From: Bacillus sp. NEB1478
GTDB taxonomy: Bacteria > Bacillota > Bacilli > Bacillales > Fictibacillaceae
Length of the DNA stretch: 64,000 bases
Direction: 5' to 3'
NCBI RefSeq assembly: GCF_031582965.1
Contig: NZ_CP134049.1
Location: forward strand, 3,286,001 to 3,350,000
Below the pieces are notes generated by a model. The model was not told the DNA's origin, searched no databases, and was given only the letters and a program-made list of their open reading frames with translations. Within the stretch, counting starts at the first letter, position 1, and every line of letters starts with the position of its first letter. This document shows, piece by piece, positions 8,773-17,458 of this stretch. A program made the translations under genes and the position numbers.

Positions 8773-9978
8773 TTATCTCACTTTTCGTTCTAATGCTGAA
8801 CTCCATCCGGTAAGAGCAACTGCACCAAGTACCATAACTCCGCCAATCCATGGTGTATGAATGATTCCGATAGAATCTACAATCAGTCCGCCTACGAAAG
8901 CACCAATGGCGATTCCTACATTAAATGCCGCAATATTAAGCGCGGACGCCACATTTACTGCTGATGGTACATATCTTTCGGCTAACTTCACAACATATAC
9001 TTGCAGACCTGGTACATTCATAAAGGCCAATAAACCTAACAAGAAAATCGTCACAGTCCCTGCGATCTTAAATGGTGCTGTAAAACTTAACACAAAAAGG
9101 ATGGCGGCTTGCACGATAAACATCCATAACAATGCTTTTAACGGATTTTTATCCGCTGCTTTACCGCCAACCGTGTTTCCGATCGCAACTGCAATTCCGT
9201 AACCTAATAAAATAAAACTTACAGCTTTCGGAGCATATCCTGTCACATCTTCTAAAATAGGTGCCAAATACGTAAATGCTACGAATGTTCCGCCGTATCC
9301 AAGAGCTGTAATGGCAAACGCAAGCAGCAATCGTCCGTTTTTAATTACTTTCAATTGATCACTAAAACTTGAAGGTGGTGCCTCTTTCAAATTTTTAGGC
9401 ACTAGAATTGCACTCGCAATGATAGCAACAACACCTAACAAGGCTACTGCCCAAAATGTAGCTCTCCATCCAAATGTTTGGCCGATAAATGTACCTAATG
9501 GAACACCAGTAACTGTTGCAACAGTTAAACCTGTAAACATAAATGCAATAGCACTTGCCCTTTTATGCTCAGGAACTAAATCTGCCGCAATTGGTGCTCC
9601 GATAGAGAAAAATACACCATGTGAAAAAGCTGTTATAAAACGTGCTACTAACAATAATCCAAAACTTGATGATAAAGCGGCTACACTATTTCCGACAATA
9701 AAAACAACCATCAATGACAATAACACCGTTTTTCTGTTCATGTTATTTGTTAACGCCGTAATTATAGGTGCTCCTAATGCTACCCCCATTGCATATCCGG
9801 AAATCAATAACCCAGCCAATGTGATAGATATATTTAAATCATCCGCTAATGATGACAATAATCCAACAGGAACAAACTCAGTTGTACCTATTCCAAAAGC
9901 AGATATCGCTAATGCTAATAATGCGGGGAAACCACCTTTTGTTTTAGCGGCTTCCATTTTTGCTGTTGCTGTATTCAT
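8773..9978 (-). CDS. MFS transporter, YtbD/AraJ-like (DHA1 family)
   Basis: A 401-residue, twelve-helix exporter of the DHA1 group. FGIGTTEFVPVGLLSSLADD at the start of helix 1 and the ARFITAFSHGVFFSIGAP segment in helix 4-5 are typical of the AraJ/YtbD branch. In B. subtilis ytbD is divergent from the HxlR regulator gene ytcD; the same pairing occurs here with the gene at 10140, which supports the call. The natural substrate is unknown. GGAGGG precedes ATG 9978. Confidence 0.88.
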   Translation of the reverse strand: MNTATAKMEAAKTKGGFPALLALAISAFGIGTTEFVPVGLLSSLADDLNISITLAGLLISGYAMGVALGAPIITALTNNMNRKTVLLSLMVVFIVGNSVAALSSSFGLLLVARFITAFSHGVFFSIGAPIAADLVPEHKRASAIAFMFTGLTVATVTGVPLGTFIGQTFGWRATFWAVALLGVVAIIASAILVPKNLKEAPPSSFSDQLKVIKNGRLLLAFAITALGYGGTFVAFTYLAPILEDVTGYAPKAVSFILLGYGIAVAIGNTVGGKAADKNPLKALLWMFIVQAAILFVLSFTAPFKIAGTVTIFLLGLLAFMNVPGLQVYVVKLAERYVPSAVNVASALNIAAFNVGIAIGAFVGGLIVDSIGIIHTPWIGGVMVLGAVALTGWSSALERKVR

Positions 9979-10069
9979 TTATTTCCCTCCATTTTCACCT
10001 TTATGAAAATGACTTGTGCGCACTAGTCATTTAAACAACTTGATGCTATTATGAAATATACACAAACAA

Positions 10070-10115
10070 AAAGTAAGTACGCACTTTAAAGTAATGTAGG
10101 TACTAAAAAGTAATA
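10070..10115. promoter_or_regulatory. Repeated GTANGTAC motifs in divergent promoter region
   Basis: AAAGTAAGTAC (10070-10080) and AAAGTAATGTAGGTACT (10088-10104) are imperfect direct copies, followed by AAAGTAAT. The location between the MFS and HxlR genes suggests HxlR-type operator sites; inferred from position and repetition only. Confidence 0.4.
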
Positions 10116-10139
10116 ATTGAATTTGGAGGCTGTTTTCAT

Positions 10140-10502
10140 ATGAAAAAATATAATATTCCTGTAGAAGCGGCACTTGAAGTAATCGGCGGAAAATGGAAAG
10201 TCGTCATTTTATGCCATCTTATAAAGGCAAAAAGAAGAACCGGAGAATTAAAGCGGCTAATGCCAGGAATTACACAAAAAATGCTGACTCAGCAGCTTCG
10301 TGAACTAGAGGATGACGGTGTGATTTTACGCGAAGTTTATAATCAAGTTCCACCACGGGTAGAGTATTCATTAACCGATTATGGGTGGTCTCTAAAGCAG
10401 ATTTTAGATTTACTTTGTGCTTGGGGCGAGCTTCATATAGAAAAAACATATCCTAATAAAGAAGATGTGCTGATCAAAACCGAAGAATTGGAGCAAGTTT
10501 AA
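10140..10502 (+). CDS. HxlR-family transcriptional regulator (YtcD-like)
   Basis: A 120-residue winged-helix protein of the HxlR/DUF24 family. EVIGGKWKVVILCHL is the family signature at residues 15-29, followed by the helix-turn-helix GITQKMLTQQLRELEDDGV and the wing VPPRVEYSLTDYG. Cys residues at about 26 (LCHL) and 98 (LLCAW) could sense electrophiles or thiol stress, as in related regulators, but this is inference. GGAGG precedes ATG 10140. It is divergent from the YtbD-like exporter it likely controls. Confidence 0.9.
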   Translation: MKKYNIPVEAALEVIGGKWKVVILCHLIKAKRRTGELKRLMPGITQKMLTQQLRELEDDGVILREVYNQVPPRVEYSLTDYGWSLKQILDLLCAWGELHIEKTYPNKEDVLIKTEELEQV

Positions 10503-10511
10503 CTAATCGAA

Positions 10512-10529
10512 TTTAAACGTTTGTTTAAG
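10512..10529. repeat. TTAAACA palindrome, site 2
   Basis: TTTAAACGTTTGTTTAAG, one mismatch from the arms seen elsewhere. It lies between the HxlR stop codon and the terminator. Confidence 0.75.
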
Positions 10530-10531
10530 TC

Positions 10532-10556
10532 AGGCAGCAAAATGCTGTCTTTTTTC
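10532..10556 (+). terminator. Terminator of HxlR gene
   Basis: AGGCAGCA pairs with TGCTGTCT (one G-U pair) followed by TTTTTT. Confidence 0.8.
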
Positions 10557-10646
10557 TTGATTTATTAGTTTTATCTACAAATTAATAATCCCTCTTTTGA
10601 CGAAATACATTATAAAAATGAAAGTCATCCATAAGGGGGAATCGCG

Positions 10647-12107
10647 ATGGACTACTGCCGTTTAACTGAGGATGAGATGCTTTCAATCATCCAGAATGGC
10701 TTGAAACAAACCGGTACTCCAAAAAAAATCATCGTGGCCGGTGCTGGGATGGCGGGCTTAGTTGCTGCTTCCCTTTTACATACTGCCGGACACGAAGTCC
10801 AGCTATTAGAAGCTTCCCAGCGAGTAGGAGGCAGAGTCTATACGATCAGAAACCCCTTCACTCACGGTAATCATCTAGAAGCAGGCGCTATGCGGTTTCC
10901 TGTATCACATAAGCTTGTTATGGCCTACATCAAGAAATTTAATCTGCCAATTCAGGAATTCTTTAATTCTCAGCCGCATGACTTAATTTATGCAAATGGT
11001 GTTATGACAGAAAATGAAACGTATGAAAAAAATCCTGATTTGCTTGGATACCCTGTTACTAATAGTGAAAAGGGAAAAACAGCAGAACAGCTCATGAAAT
11101 ATGCACTGCAGCCTTTGATTGATTTTCTCGAACAAGATTCAGACAAAAATTGGCCGATTATCATCAAAAATTTTCAAGGGTATTCATTGGACAACTTTTT
11201 AAGAAACAATCCTTTTGGCCGCTCTCTATCGTCAGGTGCAATTGATATGATTAAAGTACTGCTATCGTTAGAAGGTTTACCTGAGCTTTCATTTCTGGGC
11301 GTATTTCGCGACATCCTCATCATTTTCATTAACCCAAAATTAAAATACGTAGAAATTATAGGAGGGAATGATCAGCTTCCTAAAGCATTTCTTCCCCAAT
11401 TGAAAAACCATATTTTTTTCAGGCAAAAATTAACCCGTATTGTCCAGAATCAAAAGAAAGCGACTTTATATACGGAAAGTACCCTCACTTCTCACCCCTA
11501 TATGTTTGAAGCAGACAAAGTGATAATTACCATTCCTTTTTCCGTGTTGAACTTTGTCCAGATAGAGCCGTTTAACTCCCTTTCGTATTACAAAAGAAAA
11601 GCAATCCGCGAACTGCATTATGTACCTTCCACTAAAATTGGGATCGAATTTAAACACCGTTTTTGGGAGAAAAATGGATTGTCTGGCGGAAAGTCAGTAA
11701 CCGACCTTCCTTCTCGATTTACCCATTACCCTAATCAAAAACGAGCTAAAACCTCATCAGGTGTAGTAATTGGCAGTTATACATGGGAAGATGACACAGT
11801 ACCATGGAGAAGTTTTTCAAATGGAATGAGGGTAAAAGAAGCGCTGCATTATTTATCTCTTTTTCACGGACCGCAAGTATACGAATATTTCGTTACTGGC
11901 CACGCTCACAGCTGGTCACTTGATCCGCATACTGGAAGGGCATTTACGATGTTCAAACCGTATCAAGAAGAAGAAATCTATGAGGCCATCAAAGCTCCCG
12001 AGGGCAGGCTGCACTTTGCCGGGGAACATACTACACTGAAACATGGATGGGTAGAAGGTGCGATCGAATCCGGGATTCGAGCAGCTATGGAAGTGAATGA
12101 TACTTAA
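10647..12107 (+). CDS. Flavin amine oxidase (YobN/L-amino acid oxidase-like)
   Basis: A 486-residue FAD-dependent amine oxidase. The dinucleotide-binding motif VAGAGMAGLVAASLL (about 26-40) with its acidic strand end LLEASQRVGGRV, and the C-terminal FAD contact FAGEHTTLKHGWVEGAIESG (about 457-476), are those of monoamine/L-amino acid oxidases. It lacks a signal peptide, so it is predicted to be cytoplasmic. It is close in size and layout to B. subtilis YobN. The substrate amine is unknown. AAGGGGG precedes ATG 10647, and a terminator follows. Confidence 0.87.
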   Translation: MDYCRLTEDEMLSIIQNGLKQTGTPKKIIVAGAGMAGLVAASLLHTAGHEVQLLEASQRVGGRVYTIRNPFTHGNHLEAGAMRFPVSHKLVMAYIKKFNLPIQEFFNSQPHDLIYANGVMTENETYEKNPDLLGYPVTNSEKGKTAEQLMKYALQPLIDFLEQDSDKNWPIIIKNFQGYSLDNFLRNNPFGRSLSSGAIDMIKVLLSLEGLPELSFLGVFRDILIIFINPKLKYVEIIGGNDQLPKAFLPQLKNHIFFRQKLTRIVQNQKKATLYTESTLTSHPYMFEADKVIITIPFSVLNFVQIEPFNSLSYYKRKAIRELHYVPSTKIGIEFKHRFWEKNGLSGGKSVTDLPSRFTHYPNQKRAKTSSGVVIGSYTWEDDTVPWRSFSNGMRVKEALHYLSLFHGPQVYEYFVTGHAHSWSLDPHTGRAFTMFKPYQEEEIYEAIKAPEGRLHFAGEHTTLKHGWVEGAIESGIRAAMEVNDT

Positions 12108-12116
12108 AAAAGAAAT

Positions 12117-12153
12117 GACTCAAAAGTGAATGGACCACTTTTGAGCCTTTTTT
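12117..12153 (+). terminator. Terminator of amine oxidase gene
   Basis: GACTCAAAAGTG, a short loop, then CACTTTTGAGCC and TTTTTTT. Confidence 0.88.
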
Positions 12154-12276
12154 TGTTAATTTTGATTCATTTTGAACCTCAACTTGAAAAATTGATACTG
12201 AATTCCACTAATCTTGGTCACAAACCTTAAAAACAGTTCTTACTCCACAAATTAAGCTTTGATTTTTAATTAATTC

Positions 12277-12365
12277 CACGGTAACGGTCATTTTTCCCAC
12301 GGTAAATCGAAATAATTACACGTTATTTTCAATAATTCCACGTTATTTTGCATATAACCACGAGC
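12277..12365 (-). repeat. Array B of ~20-bp periodic degenerate units (CACG core)
   Basis: CACG recurs at 12277, 12298, 12319, 12339 and 12359 (spacing 21, 21, 20, 20). The units resemble those of array A (CCACGTTATTTT...AATT), so both belong to one subfamily although 9 kb apart. It lies between the amine oxidase terminator and the convergent DinB gene. Confidence 0.83.
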
Positions 12366-12407
12366 CGACAACAATCGACAACATTCAAACCGGATTACAA
12401 AACTAAA

Positions 12408-12926
12408 CTACTCTGAAAGATACCTCTCTTGTATAATGTTTCGGTGATGTAATTCATGTCCTGCAATAATCGTAAGGAGCGCACGTGCTGACACTTCCGT
12501 ATTATTGGCAGTGCCTTTTCGCATTAAATTCTCTTCACTTAAACTTTTTAGTAAATGAATGGTGGATTGTCGAACACAGGCAAAATGATCCAGCAGTTCT
12601 TTTAAAGTCAGATTATCAAAATTCGCTACTTCCACATATTTGTTTTCATCATAACCCGGCAATGATACTGTTTCTCCCCTAGCAATGCAGAGGAGTCTGT
12701 AGCTCATTATCCGCTCAGTATCCGTAACATGGCCGATCACTTCTTTTATACTCCACTTGCCCGGCGCATACCGATGTTCACTTTTATGATCTGTCAAAGC
12801 GCTTAACATCATCACAGTTTCTTTCATTTGCTTTTCTAAAATCTCTGCCATATTTCCTTCAGGCACTAATTTCACATACGAAGCATAATAATCTGCGTAT
12901 TCGTAAGCAGAAGGCATATTCTCCAT
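12408..12926 (-). CDS. DinB-family four-helix protein, putative metal-dependent enzyme
   Basis: A 172-residue DinB/YfiT-superfamily protein. The expected metal-binding histidines are visible in VIGHVTD and in GHELHHRNI near the C-terminus. Members include thiol-dependent transferases, but most, like this one, have no assigned reaction. Start ATG 12926 follows AAGAGGTGG at good spacing; a GTG three codons upstream is embedded in the ribosome binding site. Confidence 0.82.
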   Translation of the reverse strand: MENMPSAYEYADYYASYVKLVPEGNMAEILEKQMKETVMMLSALTDHKSEHRYAPGKWSIKEVIGHVTDTERIMSYRLLCIARGETVSLPGYDENKYVEVANFDNLTLKELLDHFACVRQSTIHLLKSLSEENLMRKGTANNTEVSARALLTIIAGHELHHRNIIQERYLSE

Positions 12927-13032
12927 GTTTACCACCTCTTTTTAGTTTGTTTTTGTAATTCGCTTTTTAATAGATAATCCCTTCAATTCATTTCCTCTCA
13001 TCTTCTGTGAAAGATTAAACTGTTATAAAAAA

Positions 13033-13141
13033 CGAAGAAATGATGTTCTAGCTGGGATGGTAGTTGGACTCGCCCTGATCCACCTTCTCCATTATTGCAT
13101 GTGTTCATCCGATTGTAGGATTATATGCACGATCCTATTAA
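13033..13141 (+). pseudogene. Fragment of a SulP-family anion transporter (N-terminal piece)
   Basis: Translating from 13033 gives RRNDVLAGMVVGLALI, and a second frame continues with SIIACVHPIVGLYARSY before a stop. Together these match the first two membrane segments of SulP permeases (consensus DVLAGxxVGLALIPxAIAFSIIAGVxPxVGLYA). A frameshift and loss of everything after residue 35 or so mark it as a remnant. Confidence 0.6.
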
Positions 13142-13152
13142 GTAAATTGTTC

Positions 13153-13185
13153 TAAAAAAGCTAGCCTATCGTTCAGGCTAGCTTC
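13153..13185 (-). terminator. Terminator of LysM-GH18 gene
   Basis: On the minus strand GCTAGCCT, seven-base loop, AGGCTAGC and TTTTTT. Confidence 0.9.
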
Positions 13186-13194
13186 TTTTCTTTA

Positions 13195-14688
13195 TTATTT
13201 GAGTATCTGCCAAATGTCCTCAGGTCCACCGCCGACATACCAGGCCGCTGTTCCCCTTAGATGAAATTCTTTTACTAGATCATAGCGATATTGCATTGAT
13301 TTCTTATCCTCAATCCAAATCTGATGCTTTTCAGCATTTTCATAAAATTCTACATAGTTTTGTAAAGTTTGTGGATCCCATTTATTTCTGAGTCCTTTTT
13401 CTTTTATAAGCTTTTCTGTTTCTAATATTGTCCGATCGATGCTTCTTACTTGACCTGATGAATTAGTTATCCATTCACGGGTATAAAAAGGAACACCAAG
13501 AATGATTTTATGTGCAGGTACTTCCTTCATTAACAGCTCTATGCCTTCACGTGTCCATGGAATAGACGCAACAGAACCTGCCTTTTGACTGGTTGCCCAA
13601 TGCTCATCATATCCCATCATAATAATATAATCAGCTGCCTTTCCAAGGGCAGCTCTATCAAGGCTTCCTGACCAAAATGGATCTGCATTTTCTCTGCTCA
13701 CATCAACAGAAACGGCAATGTCATAAGAATTAAGCGATTGTTTGAGTTCCTGAATAAATACAACGTAATCTTGTTTATTCTTAGGATCGATATTTTCAAA
13801 GTCTACATTAATACCCTGACTTTTTGTAAGCACTAGTGATTTTGTTATCAAATCAATTACTTTTTTGCGTTTCACAGAATCTGAAAGAATCGCATCAGTC
13901 AATTCTGGATCAAACTTGTTTCCAAAAAGGGGCCATACCTTCTTCCCTGCTTTATTAGCAGCACTTGCATAGCGCCTATCTTCAGAAATATTCACCATAT
14001 TTGTATCGCTTAACGTGTACCATCTTGGCGAGACCACATCTAATCCTGAGATGTTAAGCTGCTTTGTGTACGAACCTGTTGTCCCGTTATATTTCCAGCC
14101 CAGATTAAAACGGTTTAGTTCCTCCACTTCAATTTCTGAACTCTTAACCCAGCCCGATTTTCCGCTCAATAGCTGAAGTTTATAAAAACCCTCAGGAATT
14201 TTTAATTCTTCTCCTGCCTTTAGAACAATCGCATTTAAATAATTGTATTTTATTAACCTATCCATTGAAACATTATATTGTCTCGAAATCTTCCATAGTG
14301 AATCAGACCGTTTCACACGATGATAAGCCGTATCTTGCGGAATAACTAATGGCTGCCCGACATATAATCGTGTTCCCAAAATTTTATTCGTTCGCTGTAA
14401 CTCACTTACAGTTACACCATAGTGCTTTGCAATAAGATAAAACGTTTCCCCCATCGCTACATAATGCGTTTGAGAAACAGGAGGACTTGCCTTATGTTTA
14501 ATGATAGGAAATTCATCACTTTTCATTACCTTTGTAACAACTTCTGCATTTGATTTTGGTGTTTTATAAATAATCGTTTTATCAGTTGATATTGCTCCAA
14601 CTGCAATATTACCCGCTGCATTTGCCATATTTGAAAAACAGACAGTGCCTATAAAATTTATTGTTAAAATTAATACAAACCTATTCAC
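13195..14688 (-). CDS. LysM-GH18 glycosidase, spore cortex/peptidoglycan type (YaaH/SleL-like)
   Basis: A 497-residue exported hydrolase. Order: signal peptide (1-24, ending MANAAG), a short SH3-like stretch, two LysM domains (about 75-117 and 121-165) that bind peptidoglycan, then a GH18 barrel (about 200-497). The catalytic strand reads QGINVDFENID, keeping the terminal D-x-E of the DxxDxDxE motif as in spore cortex-lytic N-acetylglucosaminidases, and ends with RGTAAWYVGGG. A role in spore germination or wall remodelling is inferred from family. It starts with GTG 14688 after GGGGGCAGAGG. Confidence 0.87.
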   Translation of the reverse strand: MNRFVLILTINFIGTVCFSNMANAAGNIAVGAISTDKTIIYKTPKSNAEVVTKVMKSDEFPIIKHKASPPVSQTHYVAMGETFYLIAKHYGVTVSELQRTNKILGTRLYVGQPLVIPQDTAYHRVKRSDSLWKISRQYNVSMDRLIKYNYLNAIVLKAGEELKIPEGFYKLQLLSGKSGWVKSSEIEVEELNRFNLGWKYNGTTGSYTKQLNISGLDVVSPRWYTLSDTNMVNISEDRRYASAANKAGKKVWPLFGNKFDPELTDAILSDSVKRKKVIDLITKSLVLTKSQGINVDFENIDPKNKQDYVVFIQELKQSLNSYDIAVSVDVSRENADPFWSGSLDRAALGKAADYIIMMGYDEHWATSQKAGSVASIPWTREGIELLMKEVPAHKIILGVPFYTREWITNSSGQVRSIDRTILETEKLIKEKGLRNKWDPQTLQNYVEFYENAEKHQIWIEDKKSMQYRYDLVKEFHLRGTAAWYVGGGPEDIWQILK

Positions 14689-14907
14689 AGCCTCTGCCCC
14701 CAGATTAACGTAACGATACTAATACTTAAATAGATTACAATCTGTCTGCAGGAAACTTATACAGGTACTTATTGGAAATCCAAATTACAGCAAATCGACA
14801 GCACCTGTGAGTGGTAAAGTTTGGTGTGCAATGCTTTTTTCTACTATCATTTATTCTTTCTGGTTTACAATAAGGAGAGCAGATCAATTTTAAAGGAGCA
14901 CGACATT

Positions 14908-15663
14908 ATGACACAAAATGCACTTAAGGAAAAAATCCTTTCGGTATTGGAAGATAAAATAAAATTAATCAAAAAAGATGAAGGTGCCATTTATTTAGTT
15001 GGACCGATTCGTCTTCCAGTTAATCTATATGGAGAAACCGTTGTTTTCCAATGGTATTGCTGGCTTCAAGGCTGTGATCAGACAGATAATTTTGAGGAAG
15101 TGATCGAGCGCCTTTCTTCCGCGAATCTCGCTGAATATCAGCAATCCAGCGTATTAGTGTACGGGGATTTCGAATATAATGAAGATGCTCTGATCCGTAT
15201 GCACTCTATTTGCCATACAGGCGATATTTTTGGCAGTAAACGCTGTGATTGCGGCTACCAGCTGAAACAATCCATGCAAATGATTGTGGAACACGGTACA
15301 GGAGCTTTGTTCTACTTAGCCAATCATGAAGGAAGAGGCATCGGTCTTTTCAGTAAAGCAATGGCTTATCTTCTTCAAGAAAATGGACAGGATACAGTTG
15401 AAGCGAATGAAAGCTTAGGTTTCGTGGATGACTCCAGAAACTACGGTGATGCCATTGAAGTATTAAAAGCGCTTCGCTCAAAACCGGTTACACTTATTAC
15501 GAACAATCCGAAAAAACTAGAAGCCCTTAAAAAGTCTGGTCTTCCTGTTGCGGGAAGAACACCAATTTGGGGAGATATTTCAGAATTCAACGAGAAGTAT
15601 CTTCAAACAAAGATTAATCGTTCGGGACACATTCAAGAAGATGGGGTTTTTACGAATGAGTAA
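14908..15663 (+). CDS. ribA: GTP cyclohydrolase II (stand-alone RibA)
   Basis: GTP cyclohydrolase II opens GTP to 2,5-diamino-6-ribosylamino-pyrimidinone phosphate, the first step of the pyrimidine branch of riboflavin synthesis. The zinc-binding motif HSICHTGDIFGSKRCDCG, the EGRGIGL loop and DTVEANESLGF, then TNNPKK, are all intact. It is 251 residues with no fused DHBP synthase (RibB) domain. The start at ATG 14908 follows AAAGGAG; a longer frame from 14821 has none. The stop overlaps the ribD start by eight bases, so the two are translationally coupled. No FMN riboswitch precedes it. Confidence 0.93.
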   Translation: MTQNALKEKILSVLEDKIKLIKKDEGAIYLVGPIRLPVNLYGETVVFQWYCWLQGCDQTDNFEEVIERLSSANLAEYQQSSVLVYGDFEYNEDALIRMHSICHTGDIFGSKRCDCGYQLKQSMQMIVEHGTGALFYLANHEGRGIGLFSKAMAYLLQENGQDTVEANESLGFVDDSRNYGDAIEVLKALRSKPVTLITNNPKKLEALKKSGLPVAGRTPIWGDISEFNEKYLQTKINRSGHIQEDGVFTNE

Positions 15664-16747
15664 TCATGAATTTTACATGCAGCTTGCTTTAGACAATGCT
15701 TTAGCAATGAAAGGTCAGACTGATCCCAATCCGCTGGTAGGCGCCGTGATCGTTAATGATAATCGTATCGTTGGTGTTGGGGCGCATCTAAAAGCTGGTG
15801 AGCCGCACGCTGAAATTCATGCCATTCGAATGGCCGGAGATAAAGCCAAAGGCGGAACAATCTTTGTAACACTGGAGCCATGTTCTCACCATGGACGTAC
15901 AGGACCGTGTGCTGTTGCAATTGTTGAAGCCGGCATCAAAAAAGTGGTTATTGCCACATTAGACCCAAACCCTCTTGTTGCCGGAAATGGCGTGAAAATT
16001 TTAAGAGATGCAGGGATTGAAGTGGAATCTGGTATTCTTGAAAAAGAATCAAAGCAAATGAACGAAGTTTTTAATAAGTTTATTGTTGAAAAGGTTCCTT
16101 TTGTTACGCTTAAGTCTGGTATCACTCTTGATGGCAAAGTAGCAAGCCATACAAATAACAGCAAGTGGATTACTTCTGAAGAAGCACGGCTGGACGTTCA
16201 TAAGCTAAGAAATGAGAATGCTGCAATTTTAGTTGGAGTGAACACTGTTTTACACGATGATCCTGAACTCACAACAAGAATTCCAAATGGCCGCAACCCG
16301 ATCCGAGTCGTTTTAGACTCAACTTTAAGAATTCCGCTGAACGCAAAGCTAGTAACGGACCGTAAAGCAGAAACCTGGATTTTCACTGCCGAAAACTGCG
16401 ATGTCACTAAAAAAGAACAATTAGAGGCTTTTGGGATAAAAGTCTTTATTACTGGGAGTACTCAAGTGAACCCGGAAGATGTAGTTGAAATCCTAGGTGA
16501 AAACTTAGTTTCTTCCTTGATGATCGAGGGCGGCGGAACAATAAATGCTTCTTTTTTTGAAGAAGGATTAATTGATAAAGTGATTTTATACGTGGCTCCA
16601 AAATTAATTGGCGGTAAAGAATCTCCATCATTCTTTGGTGGCACTGGAATCGACAAAATGGCAGATGCCATTGAACTTACGAAAATGACGGTAACCCCAA
16701 TCGGTCCTGATTTCAAATTTACAGGGTACCCAAAATATACAAGATAA
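15656..16747 (+). CDS. ribD: Bifunctional diaminohydroxyphosphoribosylaminopyrimidine deaminase/reductase RibD
   Basis: RibD deaminates and then reduces the RibA product. The N-terminal deaminase has the zinc motif PHAEIHA (H-A-E) and LEPCSHHGRTGPC; the C-terminal reductase (about 150-363) starts KSGITLDGKVA and keeps the NADPH-site segment MIEGGGTINASF. Length 363 is normal for RibD. I chose ATG 15656, overlapping the ribA stop; longer frames extend inside ribA without a better start. With ribA and the HAD gene it forms a three-gene operon lacking ribE, ribH and ribB. Confidence 0.95.
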   Translation: MSNHEFYMQLALDNALAMKGQTDPNPLVGAVIVNDNRIVGVGAHLKAGEPHAEIHAIRMAGDKAKGGTIFVTLEPCSHHGRTGPCAVAIVEAGIKKVVIATLDPNPLVAGNGVKILRDAGIEVESGILEKESKQMNEVFNKFIVEKVPFVTLKSGITLDGKVASHTNNSKWITSEEARLDVHKLRNENAAILVGVNTVLHDDPELTTRIPNGRNPIRVVLDSTLRIPLNAKLVTDRKAETWIFTAENCDVTKKEQLEAFGIKVFITGSTQVNPEDVVEILGENLVSSLMIEGGGTINASFFEEGLIDKVILYVAPKLIGGKESPSFFGGTGIDKMADAIELTKMTVTPIGPDFKFTGYPKYTR

Positions 16748-16756
16748 GAGGTTTTA

Positions 16757-17338
16757 ATGATGAAATTTGGATTTGATATCGATGACACACTCATTAATTT
16801 AAGACAGCATGCATTTTCGATATACAACAAAAATTTAAAACAAGAAGTCCCTTTGGATATATTTCATAAAATTAAAACGCTGGAGATCCATGAAGCATTT
16901 GGTTTAACAGCAACAGAGGGAAATCAAATGTGGCGTGACTCGATGGAAGAAATCTACTTCACAGACTGCCCCCTATACCCGGACGCTCTAGAAATCTTGC
17001 AGGAGCTCGATAAGCAAGGCCATGAAATTTACTACATTACTGCGAGACCTGCAGAACATTGTGAACGCACGAAGCAATGGGTAGAAGAAGCAGGATTCCC
17101 TGTCCAAGAAGGCAGGTTTTTTTGCGGGATGAAAGATGAAGAAAAGATACACACGATTAAAGAGTTGAATTTAGACTTCTATTTTGATGATAAACCGAAT
17201 GTATTAGAAACACTCACAAGTGAATCTGTTCAGTTGTACGTACGAGACCAATCCTATAATCAGCATGTGGATATGCCGAGGCTAACGAATTGGTCAGAGT
17301 TAAAAGAGATTATGAAGAAAACAGAAGAAAAAAAGTAA
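16757..17338 (+). CDS. HAD-family phosphatase (YqfW/5'-nucleotidase NT5C-like)
   Basis: A 193-residue HAD phosphohydrolase: motif I FGFDIDDTL at residues 4-12, motif II threonine in YYITARP, and the acidic motif IV DFYFDDKPN. It resembles B. subtilis YqfW and the NT5C nucleotidase group. RBS AAGAGG lies nine bases after the ribD stop, so it is the third gene of the operon. HAD enzymes supply the phosphatase step between RibD and RibH in B. subtilis (YcsE, YitU, YwtE), so dephosphorylation of the RibD product is an attractive inference. A housekeeping nucleotidase is the alternative. Confidence 0.82.
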   Translation: MMKFGFDIDDTLINLRQHAFSIYNKNLKQEVPLDIFHKIKTLEIHEAFGLTATEGNQMWRDSMEEIYFTDCPLYPDALEILQELDKQGHEIYYITARPAEHCERTKQWVEEAGFPVQEGRFFCGMKDEEKIHTIKELNLDFYFDDKPNVLETLTSESVQLYVRDQSYNQHVDMPRLTNWSELKEIMKKTEEKK

Positions 17339-17364
17339 CAGCACTCCACAAGTGCTGTTTTTTC
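17337..17364 (+). terminator. Terminator of ribA-ribD-HAD operon
   Basis: AACAGCACT/AGTGCTGTT stem followed by TTTTTC, starting inside the HAD stop codon. Confidence 0.88.
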
Positions 17365-17458
17365 TTTATCTTTCAAATAAAAAAATAGGCTTTTATCATT
17401 AACTTATTTACTTAAACTTTCATATGATGTTTTACATTGTATAAAGGAGTGTTGGAAT

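Noticed and set aside
8861..10006. Long open frames opposite the YtbD-like gene rich in Asn, Ala and Pro
   Set aside because: Antisense shadows of a well-supported transporter; composition is that of reversed membrane-protein codons.
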